This document shows, piece by piece, positions 1-5,168 of a stretch of DNA of 13,162 nt (positions within the stretch are counted from its first letter, which is position 1; each line of letters starts with the position of its first letter). Made by a program: the position numbers and the translations under genes. The stretch is from the NCBI GenBank assembly GCA_004555425.1, contig SFID01000096.1, forward strand, positions 1-13,162, read 5' to 3'. The notes under the pieces are model-generated. The model saw only the letters and a list, made by a program, of their open reading frames with translations, was not told the origin of the DNA and did not search any database. Source of the DNA: Bacteroidales bacterium (GTDB taxonomy: Bacteria > Bacteroidota > Bacteroidia > Bacteroidales > Bacteroidaceae).

Positions 1-95
1 TCGCCACGGACACCCTTGTCTTTGGCTGTAGCCTTCCCGTTATCAGGGCGGCTTAGGGACTTGCACCCGTTAGAGTATGCCCATGCTGGGCGAAC
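1..95 (-). mobile_element. Group II intron, 5' end (partial, continues off the left edge)
   Basis: Read on the minus strand from 95, the sequence starts GTTCGCCCAGCATGGGC and continues with ACGGGTGCAAGTCCC, then a GGGAAGGCT...CAAGGGTGTCC segment ending in GCGA at the window edge. This order resembles domain I at the 5' end of bacterial group II introns, which usually begin GUGYG; here it is GUUCG. The first intron base falls immediately after the T-tract of the hairpin at 96-136, the typical landing site of class C introns. The reverse transcriptase ORF would lie beyond base 1 and cannot be seen, so mobility and completeness are unknown. I recognised the segment by eye, without a covariance search. 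Confidence 0.7.
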
Positions 96-136
96 AAAAA
101 GAGGAAAGAACCCCGTGTTTAGGGCTCTTTCCTCTT
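96..136 (-). terminator. Terminator-like hairpin / miniature RNA of copy A
   Basis: On the minus strand AAGAGGAAAGAGCCC (136-122) pairs with GGGTTCTTTCCTCTT (113-99) around an 8-nt loop, and the T-run continues to 96. There is one G.T pair. It begins about 9 nt downstream of the -7 box, so a transcript from that promoter would be almost only this hairpin, about 45 nt. Known function: none that I recognise. It could be a stand-alone small RNA, an attenuator, or simply a terminator carried by the repeat. Confidence 0.75.
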
Positions 137-144
137 CGCTAGTA

Positions 145-176
145 CAAAGATAATGTATTTTTCTGCGAAATGCAAA
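145..176 (-). promoter_or_regulatory. Bacteroidetes-type promoter of copy A
   Basis: On the minus strand TTTG (176-173) is followed after exactly 20 nt by TATCTTTG (152-145), a full match to the -33 TTTG / -7 TAnnTTTG pattern of Bacteroidetes housekeeping promoters. The same boxes and the same 20-nt spacing are kept in copy B although the spacer sequence has changed. Confidence 0.75.
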
Positions 177-181
177 TCGCG

Positions 182-213
182 TTAACATTTCGCAACAAAC
201 CGCGAAATGTTAA
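182..213. promoter_or_regulatory. Perfect 12-bp palindrome upstream of the copy A promoter
   Basis: TTAACATTTCGC (182-193) and GCGAAATGTTAA (202-213) are exact reverse complements with an 8-nt spacer. The site lies just upstream of the -33 box. Copy B has the same site at 9949-9980 with two mismatches between its arms. It could be an operator or a hairpin; no regulator is identified. Confidence 0.55.
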
Positions 214-392
214 AAGACGAGTTTTGCACACGCGAGGGTTCGCGATGTGTTATATTACGAGGCCGAGGCCGGTCGCTTTGTAACCTTCGTTTCAGCGACC
301 GCTCTGCTAGCTAGTTTTAGGTTTCAGCGGAGGCCTAAGGCTTTCTGGTTGCATCGCAGCCTTGGCTGATAGTTTGATTGTAGAGAGATAGA

Positions 393-470
393 TTTAAGGT
401 AGGTTCTATAAATTAGTTTCAATGGAAGGCAGGTTTTTTATTGAAACTAATTTATAGAACCTACCTTAAA
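393..470. repeat. Perfect 31-bp inverted repeat with 16-nt spacer
   Basis: Bases 393-423 and 440-470 are exact reverse complements over 31 nt, separated by GGAAGGCAGGTTTTTT. The arms contain AGGTTCTATAAATTAG. A 20-nt piece of the arm (396-415) recurs at 10353-10372, and a shorter variant (TTATAGAACCGACC) directly follows at 471-484. This is either the transcribed foldback of a repeat or two abutting copies of a short mobile repeat. It lies 294 bp upstream of pckA. Confidence 0.8.
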
Positions 471-599
471 TTATAGAACCGACCAGGAATGGTTGCCGCG
501 TTTGCCAAGCCTGGTGAACAAAATGAAAAGTTGGAGTTCCATTTTTCACAAAATGCGTTAAGAATTTCGGGGAAAATGGAAGATTTTTTGCGGAAACTT

Positions 600-628
600 T
601 TTGGGCATAAATCTTTTTCGTAATTTTG
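600..628 (+). promoter_or_regulatory. Candidate pckA promoter
   Basis: TAATTTTG at 621-628 matches the TAnnTTTG -7 box. A TTTG at 600-603 lies 17 nt upstream, slightly short of the usual 19-21. A start near 633 would give a leader of about 130 nt. The middle of that leader (about 640-715) is conspicuously GC-rich, while the last 40 nt before the ATG are AT-rich. The rest of 485-600 contains a short hairpin (ACCAGG 482-487 with CCTGGT 509-514) and no credible gene. Confidence 0.45.
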
Positions 629-763
629 CTTCCGTCAATCACTAGGTGCCAACCATTTGGCCACAGGACGCGGCCCCTGCCCGGCCTACTCCCCAAGCCG
701 CGGAGCACTGGGTGAAACGACATAGAATTAGTTCACAATAAACATTTAACCCCAATAACTCTT

Positions 764-2371
764 ATGGCAACATTAGATTTAAGCAAGTACGGTATTACCG
801 GCGTGACTGAAGTCCTACACAACCCCTCCTACGAAGTGCTCTTCGAAGAGGAAACCAAGCCCGGCCTCAAAGGCTTTGAGGTAGGTCAGAACACTGAACT
901 CAACACGGTGAACGTAATGACTGGTATCTACACCGGCCGTTCGCCCAAGGACAAGTTCTTCGTGATGGACAAAACCAGCAAGGACACTGTATGGTGGACT
1001 TCCGAGGAATACAAGAACGACAACAAGCCCGTCAGCGAGGCTACTTGGGCTGAACTCAAGAAGATCGCCACCGCTGAACTCTGCAACAAGAAGCTCTTCG
1101 TCGTTGACGCCTTCTGCGGTGCCAACGCTGCTACTCGCCTCAAGGTGCGCTTCATTATGGAAGTGGCTTGGCAGGCTCACTTCGTGACCAATATGTTCAT
1201 CCGCCCCACGGCTGAAGAACTCGCCAACTTCGGTGAGCCCGACTTCGTGGTTTACAACGCTTCGAAGGCTAAGGTGGAAAACTACAAGGAACTCGGCCTC
1301 AACTCTGAGACTGCTGTTGTGTTCAACCTCACCAGCAAGGAGCAGGTTATCATCAACACTTGGTACGGCGGCGAAATGAAGAAGGGTATGTTCTCCATCA
1401 TGAACTACTACAACCCCCTGCGCGGTATCGCCTCCATGCACTGCTCTGCCAACACCAACAAGGAAGGCACTGACTCTGCTATCTTCTTCGGCCTCTCCGG
1501 CACGGGTAAGACCACTCTCTCCACCGACCCCAAGCGTCTGCTCATTGGTGACGACGAGCACGGATGGGACGACGAGGGCGTATTCAACTACGAAGGTGGT
1601 TGCTACGCTAAGGTTATCAACCTCGACAAGGAAAGCGAGCCCGATATCTACAACGCTATCCGCCGCAACGCCCTCCTCGAGAACGTGACTGTTGACGCTA
1701 ACGGCAAGATTGACTTCGCCGACAAGAGCGTGACCGAGAATACCCGCGTTTCCTACCCCATCGAGCACATCGAAAACCGCGTTGCTCCTATCTCCAAGGG
1801 TCCCCACGCTCACCAGGTTATCTTCCTTTCCGCTGATGCCTTCGGCGTGCTGCCTCCCGTATCTATCCTCAACCCCGAGCAGACTCAGTACTACTTCCTC
1901 TCTGGCTTCACCGCCAAGTTGGCAGGTACGGAGCGCGGCATCACTGAGCCCACTCCTACGTTCTCCGCTTGCTTCGGCGCAGCCTTCTTGAGCCTCCACC
2001 CCGTGAAGTACGGCGAGGAACTCGTGAAGAAGATGGAGAAGGTTGGTGCTAAGGCTTACCTCGTGAACACGGGTTGGAACGGCACTGGCAAGCGTATCTC
2101 TATCCGCGACACCCGCGGTATCATCGACGCTATCCTCGACGGTTCCATCGACAAGGCTCCTACGAAGGTGATTCCCTACTTCGACTTCGTTGTTCCTACG
2201 GAACTCCCCGGCGTAGATCCCAACATCCTCGACCCCCGCGACACCTACAAGTGCTCCTGCGAATGGGAAGAGAAGGCCAAGGACCTCGCTGCTCGCTTCA
2301 TCAAGAACTTCACGAAGTTCACTGGCAACGAAGCAGGTAAGGCTCTCGTAGCCGCTGGTCCCAAACTCTAA
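764..2371 (+). CDS. pckA: Phosphoenolpyruvate carboxykinase (ATP)
   Basis: The 535-aa protein has the length and motifs of ATP-dependent PEP carboxykinase, the cytosolic enzyme interconverting oxaloacetate + ATP and PEP + CO2 + ADP. Visible motifs are YTGRSPKDKF (residues 56-65, substrate-binding Arg59), YGGEMKKG (201-208, metal/substrate Lys), MHCSAN (225-230, metal-binding His), the P-loop GLSGTGKT (243-250), the kinase-2 segment LIGDDEHGWDD (260-270) and NTRVSYP (326-332). In fermenting Bacteroidales it often runs toward oxaloacetate, fixing CO2 in the succinate pathway and yielding ATP; that direction is inferred from the lineage. The ATG at 764 gives the standard N-terminus. Codon use is strongly biased (AAC, AAG, CTC, TTC), suggesting high expression. 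The gene is monocistronic, with a terminator 28 bp downstream. Confidence 0.98.
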   Translation: MATLDLSKYGITGVTEVLHNPSYEVLFEEETKPGLKGFEVGQNTELNTVNVMTGIYTGRSPKDKFFVMDKTSKDTVWWTSEEYKNDNKPVSEATWAELKKIATAELCNKKLFVVDAFCGANAATRLKVRFIMEVAWQAHFVTNMFIRPTAEELANFGEPDFVVYNASKAKVENYKELGLNSETAVVFNLTSKEQVIINTWYGGEMKKGMFSIMNYYNPLRGIASMHCSANTNKEGTDSAIFFGLSGTGKTTLSTDPKRLLIGDDEHGWDDEGVFNYEGGCYAKVINLDKESEPDIYNAIRRNALLENVTVDANGKIDFADKSVTENTRVSYPIEHIENRVAPISKGPHAHQVIFLSADAFGVLPPVSILNPEQTQYYFLSGFTAKLAGTERGITEPTPTFSACFGAAFLSLHPVKYGEELVKKMEKVGAKAYLVNTGWNGTGKRISIRDTRGIIDAILDGSIDKAPTKVIPYFDFVVPTELPGVDPNILDPRDTYKCSCEWEEKAKDLAARFIKNFTKFTGNEAGKALVAAGPKL

Positions 2372-2398
2372 TTGAGTTTTTTCATCCCATATATATTA

Positions 2399-2429
2399 GG
2401 GCGTGTCCGTCGCGGGCATGCCCTTTTTT
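2399..2429 (+). terminator. Rho-independent terminator of pckA
   Basis: GGGCGTGTCC (2399-2408) pairs with GGGCATGCCC (2414-2423), including two G.T pairs, around a GTCGC loop, followed by six T. It starts 27 nt after the pckA stop codon. Confidence 0.9.
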
Positions 2430-2433
2430 CGTC

Positions 2434-2452
2434 ACTACTCAGGTGGATTTTT
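2434..2452. repeat. Solo copy of the MITE terminal sequence
   Basis: The 19 bases ACTACTCAGGTGGATTTTT are identical to 7222-7240, the left end of the 113-bp element at 7219-7331. No opposite-facing end was found before argR, so this is a solo end or a decayed remnant. Confidence 0.65.
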
Positions 2453-2472
2453 AATAGCAAATTGCGCTGGAA

Positions 2473-2591
2473 AGAAATGTACCGCACCTTGCTTGCAAGG
2501 TGTGAGTATAGAAGGACAGGGCAATTCCTAATTATAAAGGATGTATAGAACGTCGTACTCACACCTTGCAAGCAAGGTGCGGTACATTTCT
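2473..2591. repeat. Perfect 36-bp inverted repeat of the GTACCGCAC family
   Basis: Bases 2473-2508 and 2556-2591 are exact reverse complements over 36 nt, with a 47-nt AT-rich spacer. Each arm carries ATGTACCGCACC followed by the small hairpin CCTTGCTTGCAAGG. The same core recurs at 2611-2655, 5112-5153, 9736-9770 and 10279-10321. It resembles paired REP/BIME-type extragenic palindromes. With the MITE end and pckA terminator it fills the 409-bp gap before argR, where I see no gene. Confidence 0.85.
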
Positions 2592-2610
2592 CACCTCGGC
2601 CATACGCCCA

Positions 2611-2655
2611 ATATCGCTGAGCCACACGCCTTCAAGCAAGGTGCGGTACATTGTC
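2611..2655 (-). repeat. Half-site of the GTACCGCAC repeat with extended tail
   Basis: Read on the minus strand from 2653, CAATGTACCGCACCTTGCTT and a tail containing GGCGTGTGGCTC match 10279-10321 (plus) at about 36 of 43 positions by hand. The repeat unit is therefore longer than the palindromic core and exists as single, unpaired copies. Confidence 0.65.
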
Positions 2656-2729
2656 TTTTTTCTGCGCCACGGCAAACACCGTTTTGCATTTTTCACGAAC
2701 GAACCTCCCTGCCTACGGAAATAAATCCA

Positions 2730-2737
2730 TACCTTTG
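2730..2737 (+). promoter_or_regulatory. Candidate argR promoter (-7 box)
   Basis: TACCTTTG matches TAnnTTTG and is followed by CAG, as in the peptidase promoter at 7438. No TTTG lies at the expected -33 distance. A start near 2743 would give a leader of about 38 nt. I see no obvious ARG-box palindrome here, so autoregulation is not shown. Confidence 0.5.
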
Positions 2738-2780
2738 CAGTACAGCCCCATGCACCCAACGGGCCAGCACATCCACCGAC

Positions 2781-3266
2781 ATGGCAAAACGCAACGAACG
2801 ACTTGAAGCCCTCCGCCTGATTCTCAGCCGACAGGAAGCCAACACACAGGAGCACCTCATCCTCGAACTAGCCAAGATGGGGCACCACATCACGCAGAGC
2901 ACCCTCTCGCGCGACCTCAGCGCGCTCCATGCCGTCAAGGCGGGCGGCGAGAAGGGTAATTGCTACCTCCTCCCGCAGGACCCGCGCTATCGGCGAGCCG
3001 TCACGGCCATCACTGCCCCCGAATTTCTGCGCCACACGGGCTTCCTCTCGCTCGACTTCTCGGGCAATATCGCCGTGATGCGCACCCGCCCAGGGTATGC
3101 CGCAGTGCTGGCTGGCGACATTGACCGCCAGCATCTCGACGGCATACTTGGCACTGTGGCAGGACAGGACACAATCATCATTGTCCTCCACACGGACATC
3201 ACACGCCAGGAAGCCATCGACCAACTGGCGCAAGCCATTCCCGCCATCAAGAGCGTGGTGCTCTGA
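2781..3266 (+). CDS. argR: Arginine repressor ArgR
   Basis: The 161-aa protein has the two-domain ArgR/AhrC layout. An N-terminal winged helix (about 1-66) carries the recognition segment ITQSTLSRDL (37-46). A C-terminal oligomerisation and arginine-binding domain (about 80-161) contains TRPGYA (102-107) and GTVAGQDTI (124-132). The family forms hexamers that bind ARG boxes when loaded with arginine and control arginine biosynthesis and catabolism. I chose ATG 2781 because MAKRNERLEALRLILS is the normal ArgR N-terminus; the frame is open further upstream, but that part is repeat DNA. The residue matching the first Asp of the usual GDD (Asp128 in E. coli) is Gln129 here. No arg biosynthesis gene is adjacent. 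The stop codon abuts a hairpin array. Confidence 0.93.
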   Translation: MAKRNERLEALRLILSRQEANTQEHLILELAKMGHHITQSTLSRDLSALHAVKAGGEKGNCYLLPQDPRYRRAVTAITAPEFLRHTGFLSLDFSGNIAVMRTRPGYAAVLAGDIDRQHLDGILGTVAGQDTIIIVLHTDITRQEAIDQLAQAIPAIKSVVL

Positions 3267-3267
3267 T

Positions 3268-3423
3268 GGTCGCCTTCGGCTCCCTAGTTTCAGGTTTCAA
3301 CGGTCGCTTCGCTCCCTAGTTTCAGTCGGAAGCCTGCGGCTTCCTAGTTTCAACGCAGCCTTTGGCTGCTGGCTCGATAGTCGGGGCTGACTGGTTTCAA
3401 CGGTTGCTTCGCTTCCTAATTTG
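3268..3423 (-). repeat. Array of short hairpins with conserved linker
   Basis: Read on the minus strand, five palindromic units of 14-17 nt are separated by linkers resembling GTTGAAACTA or GTTGAAACC. Perfect ones include GGAAGCCGCAGGCTTCC (3328-3344) and GCAGCCAAAGGCTGC (3355-3369). Others, such as GGGAGCGAAGCGACC, have paired tandem G.A mismatches. The linker is constant and the hairpins vary, with a unit of about 25-28 nt and one longer unit. The array begins 2 nt after the argR stop codon and ends about 30 bp before the next gene. The same array type occurs in copies A and B. Confidence 0.75.
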
Positions 3424-3452
3424 TATCGCTACTATACCTATATATATATTAT

Positions 3453-4106
3453 ATGAAACGTTTCACCCTTATTCTCTTCTTGTTTCTCTCGCTGGTGCAA
3501 ACCAGTATGGGCCAACAGGCACAGGAACGCCAACGTTCGACAACGCCCACCGCGTATGCTGAGTTTCAAGATGCCAAAGTGATGCAATCCTTCGGCCGCT
3601 TTGTCAAGGCCAAAGCAAATATCTTCCTGAAGAACGCCAGCCTCGTGTTCATTCAAGACAACAAAATTCTGGAGGCCAACCTCCAGCCCGTCACCAGCGT
3701 TGTGTTTGGCAACGACCGATATGTAAAGGTGAACGACACGCAGCTGGGCCTGCTCATTATGCAACAAGGCTACAACCAGCTCATCTGCGTGACAACCATC
3801 GACATGGACAAATATGCAGCCGAACATGGCGGCGGCGAAGACCTGCCCTATCTCGACATGAACGAAATCGGTGGTATGTTTCTCGAAATCGACAGCGACA
3901 GCCAGCGCCGCGAAGAAGACTTGGGATTCCCCCTTCAGCATAAATACTATTTCAACATCCGCGGACAAATCATCCCCGCCAACGAGAGCAAATTCAAGAA
4001 GTTCGTACGCCCCGAAATGAAGAAAGCCTTCAAGGAAAAGATGAACGACAAATTCTGGAGCTGGAGCGATGAAGCCTCGCTCTGCCAACTGTTCGTTTTC
4101 CTCTAA
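3453..4106 (+). CDS. Secreted protein of unknown function
   Basis: The 217-aa product is not recognised. It has a clear signal peptide: Lys-Arg, a hydrophobic run LILFLFLSLV, then SMGQ|QAQ with likely cleavage after about residue 20. The mature part is mixed alpha/beta, has no further membrane helix, is charged, and contains a lysine-rich stretch (about 178-203) and an aromatic FWSWSDEA near the C-terminus. There is no T9SS tail and no lipobox, so a periplasmic location is most likely. The ATG at 3453 is the start that gives the signal peptide. A run of TATA repeats precedes it, and I could not place a convincing promoter. The next gene starts 28 bp downstream in the same direction and is also exported, so the two probably form an operon. 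Confidence 0.8.
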   Translation: MKRFTLILFLFLSLVQTSMGQQAQERQRSTTPTAYAEFQDAKVMQSFGRFVKAKANIFLKNASLVFIQDNKILEANLQPVTSVVFGNDRYVKVNDTQLGLLIMQQGYNQLICVTTIDMDKYAAEHGGGEDLPYLDMNEIGGMFLEIDSDSQRREEDLGFPLQHKYYFNIRGQIIPANESKFKKFVRPEMKKAFKEKMNDKFWSWSDEASLCQLFVFL

Positions 4107-4134
4107 CCCCTTGACTCCGCCAACCATCAACAAC

Positions 4135-5088
4135 ATGAAAAATACTGCAAGCACACTACGCACCCTCCTCTTCGCCACCGCTCTTTCCCTTGGCCTCTGC
4201 CATAGTCAGGCCCAGCAGAAACTCAATGAGAATTTCGAGAGCTGGGACGGCACCACCACCGACTGGCTACCCGAAGGCTGGACGGAAATAAACACCAACG
4301 AAGAACGAGCCCAGATGGAGGACGGCATCTTCACCTGGCACGTTGAAAGCCGACGGCCCAACACCTCCATCCCCGATACGCCCGATGGCAAGGCCTTCGC
4401 CATCGTCTATTATGCCTACGGTTACGATGAAAACAACAAGAAGGTGGACCTCGCGCAAGACGAATGGCTTGTCTCGCCCGCCTTTCGCGCCGCTGAAACC
4501 GACACCCTTTCGTTCCTACTAGGCTATTCGCCACTCTATCTCTTCGACCTCAACAACGAGAATATCAACTGGAGCGACTGGACCTTCAAGACAAAGAAAC
4601 CCTCGACCACGCTCAAGGTGATGGCGCGCGAAGTGGGCGGAGAATGGACCGAACTGCACGACCTGTACAACGAATGGCAGGAGAGCGAATTCAAGGAACT
4701 GTTCGACAACTATAGCTCAAGCACCTACCATCGCCTAGAATTGCCGCTCGCCTCTCTGTCTGGCAAAGAAATTCAAGTGGCCTTCCGATTCGTGGGCAAG
4801 TTTGGCAACACCATGGAACTGGATGCCGTCTGCGTGAAAGGCACAGCGAGCAGCGGCGAAACGGCCGTGCGCTCCCTGACAGCCAGCCAGACTCCGCAAG
4901 TTCGGATGCAGGGCGAAAGCATCCAGATAGAGCAGTACGAAGGCAAGGTAAGCATCTACGATGCCAGCGGCCGCCAACTTGCCACAGGCGAATGCAAGGG
5001 CAAACTAACCCTCGCGCCCGCTGCCACGAGCACCAGCCTCTACGTGGTTCGCCTCGCCGATGGCCGCTGCTTCAAGCTGCTGCGCTAG
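4135..5088 (+). CDS. T9SS cargo protein with choice-of-anchor J (cleaved-adhesin-like) domain
   Basis: The 317-aa protein starts with a signal peptide (MKNTAS...ALSLGLCHSQAQQ, cleavage near 26-28). Residues about 33-235 look like a choice-of-anchor J / Cleaved_Adhesin beta-sandwich: ENFESWDG, LPEGWTEIN, DEWLVSPAF (109-117), and AFRFVG with LDAVCV near the end. The last ~50 residues form a type IX sorting domain with the typical VSIYDASGRQL, LTLAP and SLYVVRLADGRCFKLL pattern. Such proteins cross the outer membrane by T9SS and are usually anchored or released at the surface. The ligand or substrate is unknown, and no catalytic motif is visible. I use ATG 4135 because the frame's earlier ATG at 4069 lies inside the upstream gene and would bury the signal peptide. 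Confidence 0.85.
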   Translation: MKNTASTLRTLLFATALSLGLCHSQAQQKLNENFESWDGTTTDWLPEGWTEINTNEERAQMEDGIFTWHVESRRPNTSIPDTPDGKAFAIVYYAYGYDENNKKVDLAQDEWLVSPAFRAAETDTLSFLLGYSPLYLFDLNNENINWSDWTFKTKKPSTTLKVMAREVGGEWTELHDLYNEWQESEFKELFDNYSSSTYHRLELPLASLSGKEIQVAFRFVGKFGNTMELDAVCVKGTASSGETAVRSLTASQTPQVRMQGESIQIEQYEGKVSIYDASGRQLATGECKGKLTLAPAATSTSLYVVRLADGRCFKLLR

Positions 5089-5111
5089 ACAAAAAAATCC
5101 TGCTTATTGAA

Positions 5112-5153
5112 ACAAATGTACCGCACGCTGCGAGCAACGTGCGGTACATTTGT
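5112..5153. terminator. Bidirectional hairpin terminator from the GTACCGCAC repeat family
   Basis: ACAAATGTACCGCACG (5112-5127) and CGTGCGGTACATTTGT (5138-5153) pair perfectly over 16 bp around a 10-nt loop. Flanking TTGAAA / TTTTCAA adds more pairing with a bulge. It sits between convergent genes (stops at 5088 and 5169), so it can end both transcripts. It is also a member of the dispersed palindrome family. Confidence 0.75.
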
Positions 5154-5168
5154 TTTCAAGGAGAAGGA

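Larger units (their letters stand above)
96..376 (-). repeat. Composite repeat copy A (hairpin array, conserved core, promoter, terminator hairpin)
   Basis: On the minus strand this 281-bp stretch aligns end to end with 9790-10069 on the plus strand. Bases 203-267 are identical to 9895-9959 reversed (65 of 65 by hand). The promoter-proximal part has diverged but keeps both promoter boxes and the hairpin. In transcription order it holds degraded short hairpins (376 to about 268), the identical core, a palindrome (213-182), a promoter (176-145) and a terminator-like hairpin (136-96). The intron then follows. No protein is encoded. The two copies flank a 9.4-kb block in inverted orientation. Confidence 0.85.

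Noticed and set aside
466..723. 85-codon minus-strand frame upstream of pckA
   Set aside because: It overlaps the right arm of the inverted repeat and the pckA promoter/leader, and its product shows no domain or plausible start context.
815..1999. Long antisense reading frame (394 codons) opposite pckA
   Set aside because: It mirrors the biased codon use of pckA on the other strand, and its translation is low-complexity V/E/H-rich with no recognisable domain.
2541..2780. Upstream extension of the argR frame
   Set aside because: The extra 80 codons are made of the GTACCGCAC repeat and the promoter region; the ArgR family starts at 2781.
3268..3423. CRISPR array
   Set aside because: The constant part is a 10-nt linker, the variable parts are palindromes, and unit length is uneven. 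No cas gene is present.
3420..3450. Promoter for the secreted-protein operon (TTTG at 3420, TATATATT at 3443)
   Set aside because: Spacing looks acceptable, but the -7 box would be about 3 bp from the start codon, leaving no leader; it is probably just AT-rich sequence.
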